A stretch of 64,000 nucleotides of DNA from CAZIOH01 sp964540815 (GTDB lineage: Bacteria > Myxococcota_A > Polyangia > Fen-1088). The DNA is taken from positions 1-64,000 of the forward strand of contig CAZIOH010000017.1 of NCBI GenBank assembly GCA_964540815.1, written 5' to 3'. The position numbers and the translations under genes are program-made. The notes beneath the pieces are model-generated. The model saw only the letters and a list, made by a program, of their open reading frames with translations, had not been told where the DNA came from and searched no databases. Positions 8,891-17,229 of the stretch are shown in pieces; position 1 is the stretch's first letter, and every line of letters begins with the position of its first letter.

Positions 8891-10254
8891 GCTGGCGCCC
8901 GCTGGGGAGGGCCGGCCGCTCCGCGCTCCCGCCAGATCTCGCCATCGGGATAGGCGTGGGCGGCGAGCGATGCCGGCTTCATCTCGATGCTGGCGCCGGG
9001 GGCGGTGGGGACCTGGTAGTGACCGCCGGAGATCACGCACGGCGCGCGGAAGTGCTCGTGCAGGTGATCGACGTACTCGATCGAGCGCCCGTCGAGCCCG
9101 CCGCTCACCGCGATGTAGTCGAAGATCGAGGCGTGCTGCACGTACTCGCACAGCCCGACGCCGCCCGCGTGCGGGCAGACCGGAACGCCGAAGCGGGCCG
9201 CCAGCAAGAGGACCGCCACCACCTCGTTGACGCCGGCCAGCCGGCAAAAGTCGAGCTGGCAGAACGCCATCCCGCCAGTCCGCAAGAACTGCTTGAACAT
9301 GATCCGGTTGGCGCCGTGCTCGCCGGTGGCCACCCCGATGCCGAGTGGCCGCAGCGCGCGGGCGATGGTGGCGTGCCCGAGGATGTCGTCGGGGCTGGTC
9401 GGCTCCTCGATCCAGAGCGGACGCACCGGGGCCAGGGCCGTGACCCAGTCGATGGCCTCGCCCACGTCCCAGCGCTGATTGGCGTCGAGCATCAGGGCGG
9501 CGGTCGGGCCAATCTCGGCGCGCACCAGGGCGGCGCGGCGGAGATCGTCGGCCCTGTCGAGCCCGACCTTGATCTTGAAGCGGGTGAAGCCAGCGGCCAC
9601 GCCCGCGCGGCAGAGGCGCGCGATCTTCTCGTCGGCGTAACCGAGCCAGCCCGCCGAGGTGGTATAGGCCGGGTAGCCGGTCGCGCGCAGCTCGGCCTCG
9701 CGCGCCGCGCGCGTCGGCACCAGCTCGTCGAGCGCGCGGCGGGCGTCCTCGGGGGTGAGGGCGTCGGTCAGGTAGCGGAAGTCCACCATCTCGACGATCT
9801 GGGTCGGGCTGAGGCTGGCCAGCACCTGCCACAGCGGCTGCCCGGCCAGCTTGGCGCGCAGATCCCACAGCGCGTTCACCACCGCCGAGGTCGCGAGCTG
9901 GATCACCCCCTTCTCGGGGCCGAGCCAGCGGAGCTGGCTGTCCCCCGCGAGCGCGCGGCAGAAGGCCCCGGGCGCCTCGAGGAAGGCGCCGAGCGGCTGC
10001 CCGACGACCAGCGGCGCGAGCGCGTGCACGGCGGCCACCACGATCTCGGTGCCGCGGCCGATGGTGAAGGCGAGGCCGTGACCCTCGAGGCCGTCGGGCC
10101 GGTCGGTCTCGACGATCACATAGGCGGCCGAGTAGTCGGGGTCGCGGTTCATGGCGTCCGAGCCGTCGAGCTGCCGCGAGGTCGGGAAGCGCACGTCGGC
10201 CACGCGCAGGCGGGTGATGCTTCCCGCGATCCCGGCTCCGGGGGGCGGCGTCAC
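8887..10254 (-). CDS. fucD: L-fuconate dehydratase (enolase superfamily)
   Basis: The enzyme removes water from L-fuconate to give 2-keto-3-deoxy-L-fuconate. It has 455 residues versus about 440 in characterised FucD. The capping domain starts ITRLRVADVRFPTSR, then QLDGSDAMNRDPDYSAAYV. The barrel shows the Lys-x-Lys base (FKIKVG), metal ligands in DANQRWDVGEA, WIEEPTSPDD and TGEHGANR, and the His loop FPVCPHAGG-type sequence followed by VGLCEYVQHAS. These are hallmarks of FucD and its animal homologue ENOSF1. I chose GTG 10254, which overlaps the SDR stop (GTGA); the next ATG at MNRDPD would remove conserved N-terminal sequence. The neighbouring SDR fits the next pathway step. Confidence 0.93.
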   Translation of the reverse strand: MTPPPGAGIAGSITRLRVADVRFPTSRQLDGSDAMNRDPDYSAAYVIVETDRPDGLEGHGLAFTIGRGTEIVVAAVHALAPLVVGQPLGAFLEAPGAFCRALAGDSQLRWLGPEKGVIQLATSAVVNALWDLRAKLAGQPLWQVLASLSPTQIVEMVDFRYLTDALTPEDARRALDELVPTRAAREAELRATGYPAYTTSAGWLGYADEKIARLCRAGVAAGFTRFKIKVGLDRADDLRRAALVRAEIGPTAALMLDANQRWDVGEAIDWVTALAPVRPLWIEEPTSPDDILGHATIARALRPLGIGVATGEHGANRIMFKQFLRTGGMAFCQLDFCRLAGVNEVVAVLLLAARFGVPVCPHAGGVGLCEYVQHASIFDYIAVSGGLDGRSIEYVDHLHEHFRAPCVISGGHYQVPTAPGASIEMKPASLAAHAYPDGEIWRERGAAGPPQRAPA

Positions 10255-11021
10255 TTGCCCGCGCTCCAACCGCCGTCCACCATCAGCGCGCTGCCGGTGA
10301 CCATGGCGGACGCGTCGGCGGCGAGGTAGAGCGCGGCGGCCGCGATCTCGGCTGGCCTCGCCATGCGGCCGGTGAGCTGGGTGGAGGACATCGCGCGGTA
10401 GGTCCCCTCGGGATCGGGGGACTCGGCCAGGCGCGCCTTGACGAAGGGGGTCTCGACCCGCCCCGGGCAGATGCAGTTGAAGCGAACGCCGGTGTGCGAG
10501 TGATCGAGCGCGAGGGACTTGGTGAGCCCCACCACCGCGAACTTGGTGGTGGTGTAGGCCAGGCGCTCGCGCACCGCCACGATCCCGCCCACCGAGGCCA
10601 GGTTGATCACGCTGCCCTGGCGGGCCGCCAGCATGGCCGGCACGAAGGCCTTGCAGCCGTTGAACACCCCGCGCAGGTTCACGGCGTACAGGCGATCGAG
10701 ATCCGCGCCGCTGGTCGACAGCAGATCGCCCACGTGGCCGATGCCGGCGTTGTTGACGAGGATGTGCAAGGGGGGAAGGCGGGCGGCGAGGGCCGACATC
10801 CCGGCGTCGTCGGTCACGTCGAGCGGCTCGAGCTCGGCGCGGCCGCCGGCGGCGCGAATGCCCTCGACCGTGGCCTGCCCGCCGCGCCCATCGCGATCGG
10901 TCACCCAGACCCGGGCCCCCTCGGCGGCCAAGAGCTCCGCGATGGCCTGCCCGATGCCGGAGGCGGCGCCGGTCACGAGCGCGTGCTTGCCGTCGAGACG
11001 AAACGGTCCGCCCGTCGTCAC
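10251..11021 (-). CDS. SDR dehydrogenase, probable 2-keto-3-deoxy-L-fuconate dehydrogenase
   Basis: The classical short-chain dehydrogenase has 256 residues. The cofactor motif is TGAASGIG with an Asp after the second strand (VWVTDRDG), favouring NAD+. NNAG is present, catalytic Ser lies in NLASVGG, and Tyr/Lys in YTTTKFA. The tail ends MVDGGWSAGK. The segment FNCICPGRVETPFV with R close by resembles the oxidising enzymes of the BDH2/KDF dehydrogenase group. Position directly before L-fuconate dehydratase, with GTGA overlaps at both ends, makes oxidation of 2-keto-3-deoxy-L-fuconate to the 2,4-diketo acid the likeliest job. SDR specificity cannot be proved from sequence. Confidence 0.82.
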   Translation of the reverse strand: MTTGGPFRLDGKHALVTGAASGIGQAIAELLAAEGARVWVTDRDGRGGQATVEGIRAAGGRAELEPLDVTDDAGMSALAARLPPLHILVNNAGIGHVGDLLSTSGADLDRLYAVNLRGVFNGCKAFVPAMLAARQGSVINLASVGGIVAVRERLAYTTTKFAVVGLTKSLALDHSHTGVRFNCICPGRVETPFVKARLAESPDPEGTYRAMSSTQLTGRMARPAEIAAAALYLAADASAMVTGSALMVDGGWSAGK

Positions 11022-12121
11022 GGGGTGCCGGTGGGGATGGGCGTGGCGCCGCGGGCGCTCGACGCGTAGCAGGCCTCGACCACGGCCATGGTCTCGAAGG
11101 CATCCTCCACCCCGGTGGGGAGCAGGTCGGTCTCCTGGTTGGCCCGCCTCATCAGGCTGGCCATGGTACCCACGAAGGCATGGGGAAACCAGCTGCCGAC
11201 GAGCGGGATGTCTCGCCAGCCGCCGCCTCCTCCTCCTTCGTCGCCGCCTCCAGGGTTCGCCCGGGTGGCCCACGAGAGGGCGTCGGGCAGCCCGCGCGGA
11301 TAGTCGAGGTTGACGCCGAGGCGCGCCTTGATCGCGCCCTTGGTTCCCTCGAGCTTGAGGTAGCTCTCCTGGTGCAGGGGGCCGAAGTCGTGGCCGTGGT
11401 TGGTGGTCACGGTGGCCCGAACCATCTCCCCGTAGTCGAAGGCGATGGCGGTCCGGGTGGAGGCGAGCCGGGGCTGCAACGGATGCTTGACCGTCTTGCA
11501 GTACACCCCCTGGGGCTCGCCCAGGAACGAGCGCACCAGATCGACGTAGTGGATGCTGTGATAGACGATCTCCATCCGGGGGATCCCGAACAGGAAGCCC
11601 CACTGCTCCCAGGGCATGTGACAGGTCACCCGCACCTCGACGTCGTGCAGCTCGCCGATCACACCGCGCCGTAGGAGCTCGCGGGCCCCGAGCACGCACG
11701 GCGCGAAGCGGAGCTGGAAGTTCACGGCGGCGAGGAGGCGCCGCGACCGGCAGAGCGCGCGGATGCGAACGGCCTCGGCCAGATCCTCGCCCATCGGCTT
11801 TTGAATCAGGACCGCCGCGCCCTCCGGCAACAGCTCGAGCACGCCGCAGATCGCGCCGGCCGGCACGGCCACGTCGAACACCGCGTCCGCCGGGGCGGCC
11901 GCGACGGCCGCGTCGAGCGAGTCGCAGACCCTGGGGATCCCGAAGTCCCTGGCCAGCGCCTCGGCCCGGCTCGGGAGCAAATCGTGCACCGCGACCACCG
12001 GAAAGCCGGCTATCCGGTAGGCGGGCAGGTGCGCGTCGCGCACGATGCTGCCGGCCCCGATGCTGACGATGGGCCGGACGCGGGTGGGCAGGGTGGGCCT
12101 CTGGGCATCCTCGGGCTGCAT
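11018..12121 (-). CDS. Gfo/Idh/MocA family oxidoreductase
   Basis: The protein has 367 residues. The N-terminal Rossmann fold carries VSIGAGSIVRDAHLPAY, and the GFO/Idh lysine lies in LIQKPMGEDLAEA (EKP in most members, QKP here). The C-terminal domain has the HxxxH-like IVYHSIHYVDLVRS typical of sugar and inositol dehydrogenases. A Gly-rich insert (about residues 290-300) is unusual. Members oxidise or reduce sugars, polyols or their acids with NAD(P). It leads the fuconate genes, starting 9 bases after the GNAT stop and overlapping the SDR by 4 bases. It could be the first sugar dehydrogenase of the pathway (for example acting on L-fucose), but this is inference only. Confidence 0.82.
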   Translation of the reverse strand: MQPEDAQRPTLPTRVRPIVSIGAGSIVRDAHLPAYRIAGFPVVAVHDLLPSRAEALARDFGIPRVCDSLDAAVAAAPADAVFDVAVPAGAICGVLELLPEGAAVLIQKPMGEDLAEAVRIRALCRSRRLLAAVNFQLRFAPCVLGARELLRRGVIGELHDVEVRVTCHMPWEQWGFLFGIPRMEIVYHSIHYVDLVRSFLGEPQGVYCKTVKHPLQPRLASTRTAIAFDYGEMVRATVTTNHGHDFGPLHQESYLKLEGTKGAIKARLGVNLDYPRGLPDALSWATRANPGGGDEGGGGGGWRDIPLVGSWFPHAFVGTMASLMRRANQETDLLPTGVEDAFETMAVVEACYASSARGATPIPTGTP

Positions 12122-12130
12122 GCCGCGAGA

Positions 12131-12631
12131 CTATCCTGGCTGCCGATCGCCGCAACCCCCGCCGAGCCCGGGGAGGGTCACGTGAAAGCTGAGGCCGTGC
12201 TGGACGAAGCCGAGGGAGCGGTAGAAGGCGTGGGCGGCGTCGCGCGCCAGGTTGGAGGAGAGGGCCAGCTTGTAGCAGCCACGCTGGCGGGCCTGCTCCA
12301 TCGCGGCCTGCATCATGGCTCGGCCGATCCCCTGGCGGCGGAGGCGGGAATCGACGCACACGTCCTCGACGATGGCCGACGGGCGACCGGCGTGGGCCAG
12401 GTTGTCCATGATCAGCAGCGCGAAGGTGCCGAGGATCGCGCCCGAATCGCGGTCGACCGCCACATGGATGGCATAGTCCGGATAGGTCGTGAGCCGGCGG
12501 AAGATGGCGCGCGCGGCCTCGAGGGAGAGCGGCGTCGCGTCCTCCCCGGGGCGGACGAGCTCCGCTTGCAGGGCCAGGATGTCCGGCAGATCCGCCTGCG
12601 TGGCGGCCCGGATCTGCACCTCCTCGGTCAT
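12131..12631 (-). CDS. GNAT-family N-acetyltransferase
   Basis: The 166-residue single-domain GNAT begins IRAATQADLPDILALQAE. Motif A is VEDVCVDSRLRRQGIGRAMM, binding the acetyl-CoA pyrophosphate, and motif B is AHAFYRSLGFVQHGLSFH. The substrate is unknown. It overlaps the stop of the second exbD by 4 bases and ends 9 bases before the Gfo/Idh start, so it bridges the Ton and fuconate genes in one apparent transcription unit. A Gly-rich end (LPGLGGGCGD) follows the domain. Confidence 0.85.
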   Translation of the reverse strand: MTEEVQIRAATQADLPDILALQAELVRPGEDATPLSLEAARAIFRRLTTYPDYAIHVAVDRDSGAILGTFALLIMDNLAHAGRPSAIVEDVCVDSRLRRQGIGRAMMQAAMEQARQRGCYKLALSSNLARDAAHAFYRSLGFVQHGLSFHVTLPGLGGGCGDRQPG

Positions 12632-13100
12632 GGCCCGGGTCGGTCCCGGTCGTGGTGGGTGGGCTTGCCCCGACCGCCGTCTTCGCCCTTGTCGCCCGGC
12701 TGGGTGACCACGGCCAGGGTGCGGGCACCGGCGCCGCGCGCGAGATCGAGCAGGTGCACGACCTCGCCGTAGGGGGCGTCGGCCTCGGCCTTGAAGAAGA
12801 CCACCTTCTGCCGGTCGTAGCGCAGGCGCTCCGAGAGCTTGTCCACTAGGGCCTCGGGGGCGATCGGCTCACCGTTGACGCTGAGCTCGCGCTTGGCGGT
12901 GTACTCGACCAGCACCGGGGCCTCGCTCGGCGGAGGTGGGGTGGTCTCGTCGGCCTTCTTCGGCACCACCGTGGTCAGGTGCTTCAGCGTCGCGGGGGTG
13001 AGCACCATGAAGATGATCAGCAGGACCAGCACCACGTCAATCAGCGGCGTGACGTTGATGTCGCCGCGCACGCCCCGCTTGCTTCCGAGGTCCATGGCCA

Positions 13101-13101
<1 letters not shown>
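12628..13101 (-). CDS. exbD: ExbD/TolR biopolymer transport protein (second copy)
   Basis: The 157-residue protein has one membrane segment (about 18-36, NVTPLIDVVLVLLIIFMV) with the conserved intramembrane Asp22 that carries protons in ExbD and TolR. A periplasmic domain follows, and a polar His/Asp/Gly-rich tail that is longer than usual. It forms the ExbB-ExbD motor that energises TonB. Its ATG overlaps the stop of the first exbD by 1 base. The membrane-segment DNA is nearly identical to that of the first copy, which suggests recent duplication or conversion. Confidence 0.92.
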
Positions 13102-13583
<482 letters not shown>

Positions 13584-13601
13584 CTCACCTCACCTCGCCC
13601 T

Positions 13602-14327
13602 TCACCTGGGCTGCCCGTGGGTCGTCCGCGCCCGGGTGCTCTGCAGCAGGCGATCGGCCATCTCCCCCGCCGTGTCGTCGATGATGGCGGCGAACTGATC
13701 GAGCCGGGTCACGAAGAAGTTGTAGAACCACACGGTCGCGATGGCCACCGCCAGACCCACCGCCGTGGTGAGCAAGGCCTCCGAGATGCCCGCCGAGACC
13801 GAGGCCAGCCCGCCGCCGCCGCCCTTGGCCGGGTCGGCCATCTGCTGGAAGGCGGTGATGATGCCGAAGACCGTACCGAACAGCCCCACGAAGGGCGCCG
13901 AGGACGAGATGGTCGCGAGGACCGGCAGGCCGCGCTGCAGGCTCGAGACCTCGCGCTTCTTGGCCCGTTCCATGGATCGGCTGACCTCGTGCACCAGGAG
14001 CTCGACGTCGATCGGGTCGGCACCCGACGGGCCGATGGCCTCCATTCCGCGGAGGAAATCGGCGATCCCGGGGCCGATCACCCTGGCCGCCGGGGCGTCC
14101 TTCCACTGCTGCTCGAGGGGGAGCGCGTCGCCGAGGCGGCCGCCGGGGATGACCAGGGGCTGCAGCGCGGCGATGTAGCCGAGCGAGCGCAGACGCCCGC
14201 GCCGGAACGTGAGGAAGCGTTCGAGGACGATCCCGATCGCATACATCGACATGACGAGCAGGATGACGACCACCGTCTTGGCCACCATGCCCATCTGGCT
14301 CCAAAGACCAATCAGTGAAAAATCCAT
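13602..14327 (-). CDS. exbB: ExbB/MotA/TolQ proton channel protein
   Basis: The 241-residue protein has three membrane segments: about residues 13-32, then two in the C-terminal half (VLATISSSAPFVGLFGTVFG and a following LLTTAVGLAVAIATVWFY). These contain the conserved TolQ/ExbB signature with GLFGTV and the Thr/Ala-rich proton path. A cytoplasmic loop lies between. It builds the pentamer around the ExbD dimer. GGAG lies about 10 bases before the ATG MDFSLIGLW; the frame is open further upstream but homology starts here. 95 bases separate it from tonB, the largest gap of the Ton genes, so an extra promoter is possible. Confidence 0.94.
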   Translation of the reverse strand: MDFSLIGLWSQMGMVAKTVVVILLVMSMYAIGIVLERFLTFRRGRLRSLGYIAALQPLVIPGGRLGDALPLEQQWKDAPAARVIGPGIADFLRGMEAIGPSGADPIDVELLVHEVSRSMERAKKREVSSLQRGLPVLATISSSAPFVGLFGTVFGIITAFQQMADPAKGGGGGLASVSAGISEALLTTAVGLAVAIATVWFYNFFVTRLDQFAAIIDDTAGEMADRLLQSTRARTTHGQPR

Positions 14328-14422
14328 GTCGCGCTTGTCTCCAGTGGTGGAATGTGAATGTGGCTGGTGGAATGTGGAAGCTGGGTGGGAGATGGGACGT
14401 GGAGGGTGACGGCCGCGCGCTT

Positions 14423-15166
14423 TCAACGCGCCGAGATCTCGTAGCGGAGCATGTAGCAAAATGGCACCGGCCGCCCGTCGAGGGTGTAGGGCCGGTAGCG
14501 CCATCGACGAAGGACCGTGGGGATCTGCGGGTCGATGGCCGGATCGGCGCCCCGCAGGACCTTCACGTCGGTGACGGTCCCCTCCGTCGAGACGCAGATG
14601 CGGAGGATGGCGAAGAACGACATGCCGCCGCGCGCCAGCGGTGGAGGCAGCCCTACCTTGTAGGGATCGCTGTTGGGATCGATGAGCAGCTGCTTGCCTC
14701 CCACCTGGGGCGGCAGCATCTTCGGTCCCTGGTTGACGGGAGGCGCGCCGACCACCCCTCCGACCACGCCTCCCTTCACTCCGCCCTCGACTCCACCCTC
14801 CTCACCACCCTCCTTGTCGTCGTCGCTCGAGTCCCGGTCGTCGCTGGCGGAGGGCTTCGGCGTTTCCTTGGGACGCTCGGTGGGTTGCACCAGCTCCGTC
14901 TTCGGTCGGACCTCGGTTGGCCGGGTCTTGTTCGGCGTGGTGCTGGCGTGGTGCCGCGCCGGGGGAGGAGGAGGCGGCGGCGGCGGGGCACCTCCCGCCA
15001 GGCTGACCGCGACCGTGGGCAGCGGCAGCTCGTCGACATGCCAGAAGGAGTAAGCCACCCCGACCGCCAGGGCGACCGCATGGAGCAACAACGACACCGT
15101 GATGGTGACGCGGCGGGCGCCGGAGGGGGCGAGACGTTCGGCGCCGAGGACCGCTTCGAAGGCCAT
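14423..15166 (-). CDS. tonB: TonB-like energy transducer
   Basis: The 247-residue protein has an N-terminal membrane anchor (about 22-42, VTITVSLLLHAVALAVGVAY). A proline run and a Pro/Lys/Glu-rich then Asp/Glu/Gly-rich periplasmic spacer (50-150) is followed by a C-terminal TonB/AgmX-type domain, FFAILRICVSTEGTVTDVKV, ending WRYRPYTLDGRPVPFCYML. It would transmit ExbBD motion to outer-membrane receptors. It starts 2 bases before the TPR stop. A GGVEGGVKGGVVGGVVG repeat within the spacer is unusual. It may alternatively serve a TolA-like role, but the TonB-dependent receptor close by favours TonB. Confidence 0.88.
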   Translation of the reverse strand: MAFEAVLGAERLAPSGARRVTITVSLLLHAVALAVGVAYSFWHVDELPLPTVAVSLAGGAPPPPPPPPPARHHASTTPNKTRPTEVRPKTELVQPTERPKETPKPSASDDRDSSDDDKEGGEEGGVEGGVKGGVVGGVVGAPPVNQGPKMLPPQVGGKQLLIDPNSDPYKVGLPPPLARGGMSFFAILRICVSTEGTVTDVKVLRGADPAIDPQIPTVLRRWRYRPYTLDGRPVPFCYMLRYEISAR

Positions 15167-15168
15167 GG

Positions 15169-16149
15169 TCAGAGAGCCTTCGCCCCGGAGGCACGCTTGC
15201 GCCAGATCTCGGCGGCGTCGATCTCGGCCTGCCAGCGGGCGGGCTCGTCGAGGAACGCCATCGACTTCTGGCGGTGCAGGAGGTTGAGGTAGACCATGGC
15301 CTCCTGATACTGGGGGCGGAGCGCGAGGGCCCGCTCGAGGTAGACGATCCCGAGCTCGGCCAGCTTCACGCGCGCGGCGCCGGTGAGATCGCCGACGGCA
15401 AAGGGTGGCGGAGGCTTGCGAACGGGGACCGGTGGGCGCACCGCCGACCGGCGCTTCCGCTTGCCCGCATCGCCCGTCCGGGTCTCGGCGGCCCGGGCCG
15501 CTCCCGCCGGAACCGCGGCCTCCTCGGGAGGGAGCGCCTCGGCGCGCGGGTCGTAGGAAGCCTTGTCGGGGCCCCCTCCCCGCTGATAGAGCTGTTGCCA
15601 GGCGTAGACGCCCACGGCATATTGGGCCTCCGCATCCCGAGGCAGCAGGCTGGCCTTTCGCTCGAACCACCTCAGGGCCTCCTCGGGGCGGTTGGCCCGG
15701 GTCGAGACCTGGATGAGGCCGGTGATGGCCGAGAGATCGGTCGGGTTGACCTCGAGGGCGCTCGTGTACCTCGACACCAGCAGGTCGAAGCGGTCACCAT
15801 CGAAGAGCGTCTGGACATACAGCTGTTCCGCGCGCGGATCGGTCGGGGCGACCTGCCGCATGCGCCCGAAGGCATGGACCGCGCAATCGGTGGCTTGCTG
15901 GCTCTCGGGGCTCTTCGAGCCGGGGATCATCATCTGACGGCAGGCCAGGCCCTCGTTCAACCACAGGAGAGGAAGCTCGGGACAGAGGGCCTCGGCCTCC
16001 CGGTATTCTCGCAGGGCGGCCGGATAGTGGCCCTCCCGGTACAGGCGGTTGCCCTCGCGGACGTGGCGTCGCCCGCGGAGCTCGGAGCACCCCGAGAAGC
16101 AACAGAACAGCATGGCAAGGCGCGCACCGCGCGCGACGAGAGCATTCAT
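15169..16149 (-). CDS. TPR-containing lipoprotein of the Ton operon
   Basis: The 326-residue protein has a signal sequence with a possible lipobox (LFCCFSGC, Cys21). Tetratricopeptide-like repeats follow: GNRLYREGHYPAALREYREA, the Ala/Leu-rich SAITGLIQVSTRANRPEEAL, and IVYLERALALRPQYQEAM near the C-terminus. A basic, Pro-rich insert (about 215-250) divides them. TPR proteins accompany exbBD-tonB in many Myxococcota and probably scaffold the complex in the periplasm. It is the first gene of the minus-strand run and lies 2 bases from tonB. The ATG chosen gives the signal peptide; the frame stays open upstream. Confidence 0.85.
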   Translation of the reverse strand: MNALVARGARLAMLFCCFSGCSELRGRRHVREGNRLYREGHYPAALREYREAEALCPELPLLWLNEGLACRQMMIPGSKSPESQQATDCAVHAFGRMRQVAPTDPRAEQLYVQTLFDGDRFDLLVSRYTSALEVNPTDLSAITGLIQVSTRANRPEEALRWFERKASLLPRDAEAQYAVGVYAWQQLYQRGGGPDKASYDPRAEALPPEEAAVPAGAARAAETRTGDAGKRKRRSAVRPPVPVRKPPPPFAVGDLTGAARVKLAELGIVYLERALALRPQYQEAMVYLNLLHRQKSMAFLDEPARWQAEIDAAEIWRKRASGAKAL

Positions 16150-16191
16150 GAGGGCATGGGCCACGAAACGAAAAGCCAGAGCGCGCGGACC

Positions 16192-16212
16192 GAGGAGCGA
16201 GGAGCGAGGAGC
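16192..16212. repeat. Tandem 7-base repeat (GAGGAGC x3) in divergent intergenic region
   Basis: Three perfect copies of GAGGAGC lie in the 271-base region between the TPR gene (minus) and the Gly/His-rich lipoprotein gene (plus). About 35 bases away is an AT-richer patch (16245-16260, with TATGAAT on the minus strand) that could be a -10 element for the Ton operon. That reading is weak. Confidence 0.6.
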
Positions 16213-16420
16213 GAGGGCCGAAGAGGAGGTGCGGGCGCGCGAGATCGATTCATACACAATCACGCGGGGGGGTGGCAAGGAGGCGCGCCAGGAGGCGCGC
16301 TCGAAAGACGGCGCCCGACCAAATCCCGGGGCCGCCCGGCGAGGTCGAGGGGAGGAGGAGGAGGCAACACGGAGGAAGAAGATCGGCAGGTGAAGATTTC
16401 TATTTGCCGGCGTGCCCGAC

Positions 16421-17140
16421 ATGACTACTATGCGCACCATGTTGAACACGCGTATCAGCATCGCAGCATGCGCTTTGACCGTGGCCTCAACCTTGTCGGG
16501 ATGCTCTTCGGGCGACACCATCCTCGCCCTGACCATCACCTCGGCCTCGAACGTGGGAGCGGTCGCGGAGCTGCGTGTGACGGTCTCGCGCGCGCCAGCC
16601 GCGCCGATTGTCACCACCTTCGCCCCGGACGCCGATGATGCCGGGGTGATCTCCGGTTCCTTCTTCCGCCGGATCAACCTCGGAGGATGGACAGGTGGAG
16701 ACGCGAACGTCCTGGTCGAGGCCCTGGACAAGGGGGGGACAGCCTTCCTGACCGCCACGACCACCGTCGATGTTCGTGAGCACGGCGCGGTCGCTGGCAT
16801 GGTCCACTTGACCCGCGACGTTCCCGACGGCGGCACCGGCGCGGGCGGCGCAGGCGGCGGCGGGGACGCTGGAGCTGGTACCGACGCGGGAGCCGGTACC
16901 GACGCGGGCGCCGGGGCTGGCGGCGGTGGAGGCGGCAGCGCCGGAGGAGGAGGTGGAGGCGGAGGAGGTGGTGGCCACGGAGGAGGTGGTGGCCACGGAG
17001 GAGGGGGAGGTGGTGGCCACGGAGGGGGAGGTGGCACTGCAGGGGCCGGCACTGGCGCCGCTGGCGGGCATGGCGGGGCAGGCGGGGTCGCGGGCCAGGC
17101 GGGCAACTCCGTGGCCGGCGGGCACGGCGGCACGGCGTAG
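16421..17140 (+). CDS. Lipoprotein with Gly/His-rich C-terminal tail
   Basis: The 239-residue protein has a lipoprotein signal (AACALTVASTLSGCSSG). A roughly 110-residue beta-rich domain follows (LTITSASNVGAVAELRVTVS to MVHLTRDVPDG). I do not recognise this domain; it reads like a short carrier or receptor-associated domain. The last 100 residues are almost pure Gly/Ala/Asp, then Gly with His at intervals (GGGGHGGGGGH pattern). Start codons at 16412 (GTG), 16430 and 16439 are also possible. It is divergent from the Ton operon and 89 bases upstream of the TonB-dependent receptor, so it may be a surface partner. The His spacing could bind metal, or the tail may be only a flexible spacer. Confidence 0.75.
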   Translation: MTTMRTMLNTRISIAACALTVASTLSGCSSGDTILALTITSASNVGAVAELRVTVSRAPAAPIVTTFAPDADDAGVISGSFFRRINLGGWTGGDANVLVEALDKGGTAFLTATTTVDVREHGAVAGMVHLTRDVPDGGTGAGGAGGGGDAGAGTDAGAGTDAGAGAGGGGGGSAGGGGGGGGGGGHGGGGGHGGGGGGGHGGGGGTAGAGTGAAGGHGGAGGVAGQAGNSVAGGHGGTA

Positions 17141-17229
17141 CACGTCTCTGCTTCGTCTCGCGACGGGCCCACGCCCACCAGCCACGCAGATACCTCGGAT
17201 CTGAGAATCGTTCACCCTTGGGAGACCTC

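Noticed and set aside
11018..12121. Gfo/Idh protein called as L-fucose dehydrogenase
   Set aside because: The family covers many sugars and known L-fucose dehydrogenases belong to other families; only position supports the idea, so no specific name was given.
16930..17045. Repeated GGAGGTGGTGGCCAC-type units as a CRISPR or minisatellite locus
   Set aside because: The units are in frame, vary in length and encode Gly/His; there are no spacers and no cas genes.
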